Source: Rhodoferax sp.
Lineage (GTDB): Bacteria; Pseudomonadota; Gammaproteobacteria; Burkholderiales; Burkholderiaceae_C
Length of the DNA stretch: 61,587 nucleotides
Assembly: GCA_013791765.1 (NCBI GenBank)
Contig: VMTC01000077.1
Span: 1 to 61,587 of the forward strand
Direction of reading: 5' to 3'
Both the position numbers and the translations under genes were made by a program. The notes under the pieces were generated by a model. That model saw only the letters and a program-made list of their open reading frames with translations, had not been told where the DNA came from and did not search any database. Each line of letters opens with the position of its first letter. The stretch's first letter is position 1. Of this stretch, positions 17,307-25,824 are shown piece by piece.

Positions 17307-18152
17307 ATGCACTTTCCCCGCTTTTTACTGGCTCTGCTCACGACCCTCGTCATGGCGGGCCCTGTCGGCGCGAGCGCGCTGTGTGACGATTTCTACGCCC
17401 GCCTGCCCAATGTGTCGCGCGCCTTGTGTGAGAGCGCCCAGCTGCAGGCCAGCGTGGCGCGCAGCGTCAAGGGGCGCACCATCTACACGCGCGACGTTGC
17501 GCCCGGCGCCGCCCGGTTGCGGGTGCTGGTGGTGGGCGCCATGCATGGCGACGAGCTGTCGTCTGCGTCAGTGGCCCTGCACTGGATCAGGCTGGCACAG
17601 GACGCGCCAATGCAAACGCACTGGCGCTTTATCCCCGTACTCAACCCGGACGGGCTTTTCAGCCGACCGGCGCGCCGCGTCAATGCCAACGGGGTCGACC
17701 TGAACCGCAACTTCCCGACTCCAAACTGGGCGCGCGAGTCGGTGCTTTACTGGGAGAAGCGGGTTCGCAAGGACCCGCGCCGCTGGCCGGGCAAGCAAGC
17801 CCTGAGCGAGCCTGAATCGAAGTTTCTGTTTGATGAAATGCAGCGCTTCCAGCCCGACCTCATTGTCAGCATTCACGCGCCCTATGGCGTGCTTGACTTC
17901 GACGGCCCAGCGCCGGCGCCGAGTCGCTTGGGTCGCTTGTATCTGGATCAGGTTGGCGTCTTCCCCGGATCGCTGGGAAATTACGCAGGCGTGCATCGGG
18001 GCATGCCGGTGGTCACCATCGAGCTGGCAAACGCCCAGCGCACACCCACCGACGCCGAAACCGTGCGCATGTGGCGTGATTTGCAGCGCTGGATGGATAA
18101 AACCCTGCAGCAGACGGTTGCCGCGCGCGCTGGCGGGCGCACACTGCGCTAA
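17307..18152 (+). CDS. M14-family zinc carboxypeptidase (murein amidase-like)
   Basis: The 281-residue protein has a signal peptide (LLALLTTLVMAGPVGASA) and a carboxypeptidase core. GAMHGDELSS holds the zinc-binding His and Glu (HxxE), IPVLNPDGLF and NANGVDLNRNFP form the substrate-binding arginine region, IVSIHAPYGVLDF holds the third zinc ligand His, and VVTIELAN supplies the probable general-base Glu. The order matches M14 murein peptide amidases (MpaA-like) more than animal-type carboxypeptidases. A periplasmic role in peptidoglycan peptide trimming is likely; the substrate is inferred. Confidence 0.87.
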   Translation: MHFPRFLLALLTTLVMAGPVGASALCDDFYARLPNVSRALCESAQLQASVARSVKGRTIYTRDVAPGAARLRVLVVGAMHGDELSSASVALHWIRLAQDAPMQTHWRFIPVLNPDGLFSRPARRVNANGVDLNRNFPTPNWARESVLYWEKRVRKDPRRWPGKQALSEPESKFLFDEMQRFQPDLIVSIHAPYGVLDFDGPAPAPSRLGRLYLDQVGVFPGSLGNYAGVHRGMPVVTIELANAQRTPTDAETVRMWRDLQRWMDKTLQQTVAARAGGRTLR

Positions 18153-18187
18153 GGGTTAGCGTTGCGGCGTCGGCGGCGCAGTCGTCG

Positions 18188-19036
18188 TCAGCGCGCTGTT
18201 TGCTGGCGCAGCAGGCGCGCCGCCTCTTGCGCCTGGGCGTCGCCAATCTCGCGCAACACGCCAGTCACATTAACCTCGCCTTTTTTATGCGCAAAGCGGC
18301 CCGTGAGCGCCACCTCGGGGCTGAGCAGGCCGCGCTGGTACAGGTCCCAGATCTCATGCCCGTAGTCGGTGTGCAACAACTCGGGGGCGAACTGGCCAAA
18401 GAAATTGCGCAGGTTGTTCACATCGCGCAGCAGCATGCGCTGCGCATGCTGGTTACCCGCTGCGTCCACCGCCTGCGGCAGGTCGATGATGACCGGGCCG
18501 TCCACGCCCAGCAGAATATTGAATTCCGACAAATCACCGTGCACTACCCCGGCGCACAGCATGCGCACCACTTCTATCAGCAGCGTGGCGTGGTGCCTGC
18601 GCGCCTGCTCGGGGGTGAGCACGACGTCGTTCAGGCGCGGCGCCGCGTCGCCGTTGGCGTCGGTCACCAGCTCCATCAGCAGCACGCCTTCAATGAAATT
18701 GTGCGGTTTTGGCACGCGCACGCCAGCACCGGCGAGCCGGTACAGCGCGTCCACCTCGGCGCTTTGCCAGGCGGCCTCGGCGGCCTCCCGGCCAAAACGC
18801 GTGCCCTTGGCCATGGCGCGGGCCTGGCGTGAGTTCTTGACCTTGCGGTTTTCGGTGTAGTCCACCGCCTGGCGAAAGCTGCGCTCGGTCGCCGCTTTGT
18901 AAATCTTGGCGCACCAGGTCTCATCGCCGCGGCGCACCACGTAGACCGTGGCCTCCTTGCCGCTCATCAACTGGCGCACCACGGTGTCGATCAGGCCTTC
19001 TTCAATCAGCGTTTGCAGTCTTGCGGGTGGTTTCAT
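18188..19036 (-). CDS. RIO-type serine protein kinase
   Basis: The 282-residue protein has RIO1-like features: KEATVYVVRRGDETWCAKIY (ATP-binding region with the conserved Lys), VVHGDLSEFNILLG (catalytic loop with Asp and Asn) and VIIDLPQAVD (metal-binding Asp). ATG 19036 (MKPPARLQTL) is at the family's usual position; an extension to 19123 adds unrelated residues. Bacterial RIO kinases are uncommon relative to archaeal and eukaryotic ones and have no settled substrate. It is divergent from the EAL-domain gene. Confidence 0.88.
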   Translation of the reverse strand: MKPPARLQTLIEEGLIDTVVRQLMSGKEATVYVVRRGDETWCAKIYKAATERSFRQAVDYTENRKVKNSRQARAMAKGTRFGREAAEAAWQSAEVDALYRLAGAGVRVPKPHNFIEGVLLMELVTDANGDAAPRLNDVVLTPEQARRHHATLLIEVVRMLCAGVVHGDLSEFNILLGVDGPVIIDLPQAVDAAGNQHAQRMLLRDVNNLRNFFGQFAPELLHTDYGHEIWDLYQRGLLSPEVALTGRFAHKKGEVNVTGVLREIGDAQAQEAARLLRQQTAR

Positions 19037-19157
19037 GGGCGGTATTTTGCACTGTCGCGCTCGCCTCTTGCGGCAACCGGCGTCGCTATACTGCACGCCG
19101 GGAATGAAAAACTGACGGCGCACTCACTGATCTGCTCCGCATTGCTTGGGAAGAAGA

Positions 19158-22100
19158 ATGACTGGTCCAGAGGGCAAACGCGGCGATACACCCAAGGTGT
19201 CACCGCGCCAGTCGCTCAAAACAAAAGTCACACTGATTACGCTGCTGGTGTTTGTGCTGAGCCTGTGGTCGCTGTCGTATTACGCCAGCCGAATGTTGCG
19301 CCAGGACATGCAACGCCTGCTCGGTGTACAGCAGTTTGCCACCGCGTCGCTGGTGGCGGCGCAGGTGGATCAGGCGTTGCAGACGCGCGTTAGTGCGCTC
19401 GAGACGGTGGCGCGCGCGATCCGCCCGGCGCTGGAGGAGGGTCCGCCAGCGCTGGAAGTCTTTCTTTCGCAACGGGTTATTTTGCAGACCCTGTTCAACG
19501 CCGGCGTGTATGTCCTCGGGCCAGGCGGCGTCCTGATCGGGACCGTGGCCATGGCCGATCGTGTCGGCGCAGATTATTTCCAGAGTCCTGCCGTGCAGGC
19601 GGCTTTTGCGGAAGGAAAAACCAGCGTAGGCCCGCCGACTCACGAGCGCCTGCTCAAGCAGCCCGTGTTCCCGGTCGTCGCCATGATCCACGATGCTGGC
19701 GGCCAGGTGGTTGGCGCCCTGATCGGCGTGACCCGACTGGATCAGCCCAGTTTTCTCGATATCATTTCCCAAAGCCGCTACGGCAAGACCGGCGGCTACT
19801 TTCTGGTGGCACCCCAGAGTCGCCTGGTGATCATGGCCTCGGGCCAGCGGCAGGTGATGCAGGCGCTGCCAGTGCCCGGCCTGAACCCGGCCATCGACCG
19901 GTTCATTTTGGGCCAGCAGGGCCATGCGCTGATCGACATTCCGAATCCGCTGGGGGTCGAAGTTGTGGCGTCGAGCAAGGCCATCCAGGTGGCGCCTTGG
20001 CACGTGGCGGCGGTGCTACCCACCGCCGAAGCCTTCGCCCCGATTCGCGCCATGCAAGAGCGCATGTGGCTGGCCACCGGCGCTTTGACGCTGCTGGCAG
20101 GCGTGCTGGTTTGGTGGTTGCTTGCGCGTCAGCTGGCGCCGTTGCAAGCCACCGCACGCCGTTTGGCAGCCATGGCCGACGAGCAAGCGCCGCTGCAAGC
20201 CCTGCCGGCAACCCGCCTTGATGAAATTGGCCAGGTGGTCAAAGGCTTCAACCGCCTGCTGGGCACCTTGGGGCAGCGCGAAGCCTTGCTGCAGCAAATC
20301 CTTGACACCTCCAGCGTGGCGATCTTTCTGGTGGATCGCCAGGGCTACATCACGCGCGCCAATCAGCGCATGGTCGCGCTGTTTGGCTACCCGCTCAACC
20401 AGTTGCAGGCCATGGAATACGTGGCGCTGGTGCACCCGACCCAGCGCGAAGCCGGGCGCCAGAAGATGCAGGCACTGCTGGCCAGTCAGATCCAGTCGGT
20501 GGATCTGGAGCGGCTGTACTGGCGCGCCGACCAGACCGAGTTCTGGGGCCATTTGACTGGCCAGCGTTTTGTCGATGCCAATGGCGTCGAGCAGGGCCTG
20601 GTCGGTGTGATCGCCGACGTGACCGAGCGCCGCCAGCTTGACGCCGAACTGCGCATTGCCGCCATTGCGTTTGAGTCGCAGCAAGGCATGAGCATCACCG
20701 ATGCGCAGGGCGTGATCCTGCGGGTCAACCAGGCTTTCAGTGCGATCACGGGCTACAGTGCCTTGGAGGCGGTCGGGCAAAGCCCGCGCCTGCTCAGCTC
20801 CGGGCGCCATGACGCTGCCTTTTATGCCGCCATGTGGGGCAGTATTGCCCGTAGCGGTGCCTGGCAGGGCGAAATCTGGAACCGGCGCAAGAACGGCGAG
20901 GTGTTCCCCGAATGGCTCAGCATCAGCGCCGTCAAAGACCCCGGCGGGCAGGTGACGCACTATGTGGCAACCTTCAGCGACATCAGCGCCCACAAGGCGG
21001 CCCAAGACCAGATCAAGAGCCTGGCTTTTTTTGACACCCTGACCGGTCTGCCCAACCGCCGTCTCTTGCTGGATCGCCTGGTGCAGGCGATGGTCAACGG
21101 CGCGCGGCACGGGCGCCAGGGCGCGCTCTTGTACATTGACCTTGATGACTTCAAGACCCTCAACAACAGCTACGGCCATGACGTGGGCGACGCCGTGTTG
21201 CAGCAGGTGGCGCAGCGTTTGAGCGCCTGCATGCGCGAGGGCGACACCGTGGCGCGCCCCGGCGCTGACTCCTTTGCCGTGTTGTTGGAGGCGCTCAGCA
21301 GCAACGCCGTCGAGGCCGCAACCCAGGCCGAAAGCGTGGGTGAAAAAATCCGGCTTGCGCTCAGTCAGCCCTATGATCTAGACGGCCGCCTGCACCGCAG
21401 CACGGCCAGCATTGGCGTGACCCTGCTCGATGACCGGCAACAAGAAGGCGTTGATGAGCCCTTGAAACGGGCAGAGCTGGCCATGTACCAGGCCAAGACT
21501 GCCGGGCGCAACACGCTGCGCTTTTTTGACCCGCAGATGCAGACCGCCGTGCTGGCGCTGGCGGCGCTGGAGGCTGATTTGCGCGAGGCGCTGCGCAGCG
21601 ACCAGTTTCTGCTGTACTACCAGGCCCAGGTCAATGGTCAGGGCGGTGTCAGCGGGGGGGAGGCGCTGGTGCGCTGGCAGCACCCGCTGCGCGGCCTGGT
21701 GCCGCCAAGCGAGTTCATTGCGCTGGCCGAGCAGACCAGCTTGATTCTGCCGCTGGGTCAATGGGTGCTGGAAACCGCTTGCGCCCAGCTGGCCGCTTGG
21801 GCCAGTCGGCCTGAGCGCGCGCAACTCACGGTGGCGGTCAACGTGAGCGCGCTGCAGTTTCACCAGGGCGATTTTGTCGCGCAGGTGATGGCAGCGCTTG
21901 AGCGCAGCGGCGCCAACCCGCAACGCCTCAAGTTAGAGCTCACGGAGAGCCTGCTGGTGCACGATGTGGAAGGCATCATCGCCAAAATGAGCGCGCTGCA
22001 AGCCCAGGGCGTTGGCTTTTCGCTCGACGACTTTGGCACCGGCTATTCGTCGCTGTCTTACCTCAAGCGTCTGCCGCTCAATCAACTCAAGATCGACCAG

Positions 22101-22331
22101 GGTTTTGTGCGCGACATCCTGCACGACGCCAACGACGCCGCCATTGCCAAAATGGTGGTGGCGCTGGCCGACACCCTGGGGCTGGCGGTGATTGCCGAAG
22201 GCGTGGAAACCGCGGCCCAGCGCGACTTTCTGGCAGCCCAGGGCTGCCACGCCTACCAGGGCTATTTGTTCAGCCGGCCGCTACCGATTGCCCAATTCGA
22301 GGCCTTCATGCAGCAGGAGCCGATCGCTTGA
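19158..22331 (+). CDS. Cache-PAS-PAS-GGDEF-EAL c-di-GMP enzyme
   Basis: The 1057-residue sensor has a transmembrane segment (about 13-33), a periplasmic Cache-like region, a second transmembrane segment (about 303-324) and a HAMP-like linker. Two PAS domains follow (about 375-500 and 500-620, the second starting near QGMSITDAQGVILRVNQAF), then GGDEF and EAL domains. The GGDEF active site is degenerate, reading GADSF near residue 701, but REGD just upstream keeps the RxxD inhibitory-site pattern. The EAL domain looks intact: GEALVRWQH, NVSALQF, ELTES, SLDDFGTGYSSLSYLK, KIDQGFV, IAEGVET. The protein is probably a c-di-GMP phosphodiesterase gated by a periplasmic ligand. GGGAAGAAG precedes ATG 19158. 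Confidence 0.9.
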   Translation: MTGPEGKRGDTPKVSPRQSLKTKVTLITLLVFVLSLWSLSYYASRMLRQDMQRLLGVQQFATASLVAAQVDQALQTRVSALETVARAIRPALEEGPPALEVFLSQRVILQTLFNAGVYVLGPGGVLIGTVAMADRVGADYFQSPAVQAAFAEGKTSVGPPTHERLLKQPVFPVVAMIHDAGGQVVGALIGVTRLDQPSFLDIISQSRYGKTGGYFLVAPQSRLVIMASGQRQVMQALPVPGLNPAIDRFILGQQGHALIDIPNPLGVEVVASSKAIQVAPWHVAAVLPTAEAFAPIRAMQERMWLATGALTLLAGVLVWWLLARQLAPLQATARRLAAMADEQAPLQALPATRLDEIGQVVKGFNRLLGTLGQREALLQQILDTSSVAIFLVDRQGYITRANQRMVALFGYPLNQLQAMEYVALVHPTQREAGRQKMQALLASQIQSVDLERLYWRADQTEFWGHLTGQRFVDANGVEQGLVGVIADVTERRQLDAELRIAAIAFESQQGMSITDAQGVILRVNQAFSAITGYSALEAVGQSPRLLSSGRHDAAFYAAMWGSIARSGAWQGEIWNRRKNGEVFPEWLSISAVKDPGGQVTHYVATFSDISAHKAAQDQIKSLAFFDTLTGLPNRRLLLDRLVQAMVNGARHGRQGALLYIDLDDFKTLNNSYGHDVGDAVLQQVAQRLSACMREGDTVARPGADSFAVLLEALSSNAVEAATQAESVGEKIRLALSQPYDLDGRLHRSTASIGVTLLDDRQQEGVDEPLKRAELAMYQAKTAGRNTLRFFDPQMQTAVLALAALEADLREALRSDQFLLYYQAQVNGQGGVSGGEALVRWQHPLRGLVPPSEFIALAEQTSLILPLGQWVLETACAQLAAWASRPERAQLTVAVNVSALQFHQGDFVAQVMAALERSGANPQRLKLELTESLLVHDVEGIIAKMSALQAQGVGFSLDDFGTGYSSLSYLKRLPLNQLKIDQGFVRDILHDANDAAIAKMVVALADTLGLAVIAEGVETAAQRDFLAAQGCHAYQGYLFSRPLPIAQFEAFMQQEPIA

Positions 22332-22365
22332 AAATTCGCTGCTGGGTTATTAGCGCTGCGAATGA

Positions 22366-23616
<1,251 letters not shown>

Positions 23617-23649
23617 GACGGCCGGTGCCTACTCGCCGCTATCTAAAAT

Positions 23650-23719
23650 AATAGCTGCCCACGCTTATTCGACGTGGGCTGCAGCCTGAAAAAGCATAAA
23701 TTAATTGGAATCTGAGTCC
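23650..23719 (+). repeat. Dispersed repeat copy e1 and left edge motif of TA cassette 1
   Basis: Copy e1 (AATAGCTGCCCACGCTTATT to CATAAATTAA, about 23650-23703) is followed by TAATTGGAATCTGAGTCC (23702-23719). The same pair occurs beyond the cassette: the edge motif at 24381-24398 as TAATTGGAATCTGACCCC, and the repeat at 24588-24643. The cassette is therefore bracketed by direct repeats. Confidence 0.75.
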
Positions 23720-23889
23720 ATTTGATTCCCAAAGTGGTGGGGCTGGCTTGCAAAGGCTGGGAGTTAGCGCGCCAATCCCAGCACTGATGCACTTGCCGCA
23801 AAAAACCGTGGTCTGTCCCCTATTTCCTCTGCTTTCAAAGATGACAACCGGCGTACAGTACTGCAGAGAAAACCCGAACAGGAGAAGGC

Positions 23890-24081
23890 ATGAACACCGC
23901 CGCACTTGATCCCCGCATTTCTGAATTCGATACCGAAGAACAACCGGCTAGTTATGACGCTTGGTTCCGCCTCAAGGTGCAAGAGGCCATCGACGATAAG
24001 CGGCCACGCATCCCGCACGACCAAGTCGCACACAGAGTAGAAAAAATCCTCTCTGAAATTCGCTCAAAAAAAGCTGCGTGA
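23890..24081 (+). CDS. RelB/ParD-like antitoxin
   Basis: The 63-residue protein (SEFDTEEQPASYDAWFRLKV core, then IPHDQVAHRVEKIL) resembles the short antitoxins paired with RelE/ParE toxins. I recognise it from the YDAWFRxKVQ and IPHDxV elements. It would bind the toxin and, as a dimer, autoregulate the operon. AGGAGAAGGC just upstream is a strong ribosome binding site. Its stop codon directly abuts the toxin start (TGAATG), the usual coupled order. The linked toxin is frameshifted. Confidence 0.75.
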   Translation: MNTAALDPRISEFDTEEQPASYDAWFRLKVQEAIDDKRPRIPHDQVAHRVEKILSEIRSKKAA

Positions 24082-24361
24082 ATGCTGCCAATTGTTTGGT
24101 CTGTTAATGCTGAGGACGACATTGATGAGATCGTCCGCTTTGTTGGCGAAAGGAATCCACTCGCAGCAGAAAAAACTGTGGAACCTACTGCACGATAGCG
24201 TTCTGCCCTTGTCTGATCATCCTTATTTGTACCGGAAAAGTGAGCGCGTTCCTGGTACAAGAAAAATAGTTGCCCACCCAAACTATGTTGTCGTGTATCA
24301 GGTTACTGCCAACGCCATAGATGTGCTTCGCGTGCTGCATTCCCGCCAACAGTATCCATAA
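24082..24361 (+). pseudogene. RelE/ParE-type toxin, frameshifted
   Basis: From ATG 24082 the frame reads MLPIVWSVNAEDDIDEIVRF, then VGERNPLAAEK, and stops after 38 codons at TAG. The rest of a RelE/ParE toxin continues in another frame: LLHDSVLPLSDHPYLYRKSE, then RVPGTRKIVAHPNYVVVYQV, ending with a VLRVLHSRQQYP-like tail at 24361. Dropping one A from the A6 run at 24170-24175 restores one frame of about 92 residues (AEKLWNLLHD). Possible explanations are an inactivating insertion, a homopolymer sequencing error, or slippage on the A tract. As read, the toxin is broken. Confidence 0.75.
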
Positions 24362-24405
24362 CGACAAAAATCAAAAAAGGTAATTGGAATCTGACCCCAA
24401 TTACT

Positions 24406-24554
24406 TGGGTGAAGCCTGCGCCGCGCTGGTGCGCGGCCTGCCCTTGCCCGCGCACATTGCGGCCCATGGCTTGACGCCCGAGATGCTGGCGCCGCAGCGG
24501 CTGGCGTGCGTGCAGCCGGTTCACCGTTTGGAAGTTGAACCTGTGTGTGCCTGA
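24406..24554 (+). pseudogene. Duplicated 3' end of the DAO-family oxidase gene
   Basis: Positions 24406-24503 are identical to 23471-23568 inside the upstream oxidase gene (98 bp). Beyond that the frame continues as ACVQPVHRLEVEPVCA and stops at 24554, unlike the upstream gene, which ends [15 protein letters not shown]. The fragment has no start of its own. It looks like the displaced 3' end of the original gene, left downstream of the toxin-antitoxin insertion, or the relic of a tandem paralogue. Confidence 0.8.
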
Positions 24555-24587
24555 GGCGTTCTGGGGTAGTCCGTTTAAATTAAAAAT

Positions 24588-24643
24588 AATAGCTGCTCAC
24601 GCTTATTCGACGAGGGCTGCAGCCCAATAAGGCATAAATTAAC
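24588..24643 (+). repeat. Dispersed ~55-bp repeat, copy e2
   Basis: It closely matches e1 (AATAGCTGCTCACGCTTATT...GGGCTGCAGCCC...CATAAATTAA) and lies at the same distance class behind the duplicated oxidase 3' end. This supports duplication of the whole segment around TA cassette 1. Confidence 0.75.
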
Positions 24644-24776
24644 TGAAATTTGAGCGCTTGGTTGAGTTCCAAAACCAAGCTGGCCTAGCGGCAGCGCATG
24701 AGGCAAGATGCGCAGCGCGGGTTAGGGCTTGTCCATGAATAAGCTGTGCATGTTATTTGTGGGCAGGTCCTTAGTT

Positions 24777-24929
24777 GTCGAGAAAAAATAACTTGAACAT
24801 TCCCCATCTTCCATACGAGCGCCATGCGGCGTTGCAAATCGCTTGTTTGGCTCGCCAAACGGCGCGCTTTGCGCCTTGCCTGGCATCTCGTCTGAAAGCG
24901 GGTCATTGTCCAATTTATTTTTTCTCGAC
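24777..24929. repeat. Inverted-repeat element upstream of pilA
   Basis: Arms 24777-24797 (GTCGAGAAAAAATAACTTGA) and 24909-24929 are inverted repeats matching at 19 of 21 positions, around about 110 bp. The surrounding spacer 24644-25274 (about 630 bp) has no convincing gene. Several open frames cross it, but none is family-like. Its end carries the pilA promoter. The arms could mark a small mobile remnant or a structured leader; this cannot be settled here. Confidence 0.55.
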
Positions 24930-25200
24930 TCCTTAGCGCAGCGCAACCCGCCATCTCCCCTGGATGAAATGCAGGTCGGCTTAGGCCTGGTGGCTGACCC
25001 AACCTGCGTGCCTTTGCCTGGGCAGAGTCGTTCAGATGGAGATCAAAGGGTCTGCGCGCAATTTTCAAGTTCGGCAAAGTGACGAAAATGGTCTGACAAA
25101 AACGTCACATCAGTGTGAACTGTTGACAAAAATCATTGCTTTGAAGCATCATTTGACGTTCAAAAGCCGTGAAAGTGGGTTTTTTAATGGCAGGGCAGCT

Positions 25201-25217
25201 TGGCACGAAAGCTGCTT
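25201..25217 (+). promoter_or_regulatory. Sigma-54 promoter of the pilin gene
   Basis: TGGCACGAAAGCTGCTT matches the -24/-12 consensus TGGCACG-N4-TTGCW, with GG at 25202-25203 and GC at 25214-25215. Type IV pilin genes are commonly driven by RpoN with PilR. The spacing to the pilA start (about 58 bp) is normal, and an AAGGAG ribosome binding site follows at 25264-25269. Confidence 0.85.
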
Positions 25218-25274
25218 TTACTTAAGTTCTCGTGTTGGTTTGGTTTTCATTTTTTATATATTTAAGGAGCATTC

Positions 25275-25748
25275 ATGAAGCGTTCTCTACAAAAGGGTTT
25301 TACCCTAATCGAGTTGATGATCGTCGTGGCGATCATTGGTATTTTGGCTGCGGTGGCTTTGCCGGCTTATCAGGATTACACGATCCGTGCCAAGATGTCT
25401 GAAGTTATTTTGGCCATGTCTGCGTGCCGCACCAGCATTACCGAGACCGTGCAGACGAATAATGCAGCCTCTTTGCCTAGCGCTGGAGACTGGGGTTGTG
25501 AGTCGTCAGTCTCAACTTCAAAGTTTGTCGCAAAGATTCGCACGAATGATGATGGCGCAGTTCAAGTGTTGACACAAGGTTTTGGGGATGCGACGATTGA
25601 CGGCAAGACTGTGCATCTGAGCCCAACCATAAATGGCGCTGCAATTACCTCCTGGCAATGTGGCCCTGGCGACTTGCCTCCCAAATATTTGCCTGGCTCA
25701 TGCCGCGACACAACGGTAGCCACCTTGACTGGTTTCTCGCCCACCTGA
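25275..25748 (+). CDS. pilA: Type IV major pilin
   Basis: The 157-residue prepilin has a short leader (MKRSLQKG), then the mature N-terminus [20 protein letters not shown] with the conserved Glu5, the hallmark of type IVa pilins cleaved by PilD. The C-terminal globular part contains a Cys pair suitable for the D-region disulfide (SWQCGPGD and PGSCRD). It forms the pilus fibre used in twitching, adhesion, DNA uptake and, in some Rhodoferax and Geobacter, electron-transfer-related surface growth; no specific role is shown here. It has its own sigma-54 promoter and a strong terminator-like hairpin just behind it. Confidence 0.95.
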   Translation: MKRSLQKGFTLIELMIVVAIIGILAAVALPAYQDYTIRAKMSEVILAMSACRTSITETVQTNNAASLPSAGDWGCESSVSTSKFVAKIRTNDDGAVQVLTQGFGDATIDGKTVHLSPTINGAAITSWQCGPGDLPPKYLPGSCRDTTVATLTGFSPT

Positions 25749-25789
25749 TAGAAATCAAGTTTGTATTTTGAGTAATTCAGCTAGCGCTG

Positions 25790-25824
25790 AAAACAAAATG
25801 CCCCGCAAGGGGCATTTTGTTTTT
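25790..25824 (+). terminator. pilA terminator hairpin overlapping the next gene's start
   Basis: A 15-bp perfect stem (25790-25804 with 25809-25823) carries a GCAA tetraloop and ends in a T run. It has the form of an intrinsic terminator. The ATG at 25798-25800 of the following membrane-protein gene lies in the left arm, so the hairpin both limits read-through from pilA and would hide that start codon. Confidence 0.85.

Noticed and set aside
24685-25082. Several 70-130 codon frames in the pilA upstream spacer
   Set aside because: They overlap in conflicting frames across an inverted-repeat region and show no family-like sequence.
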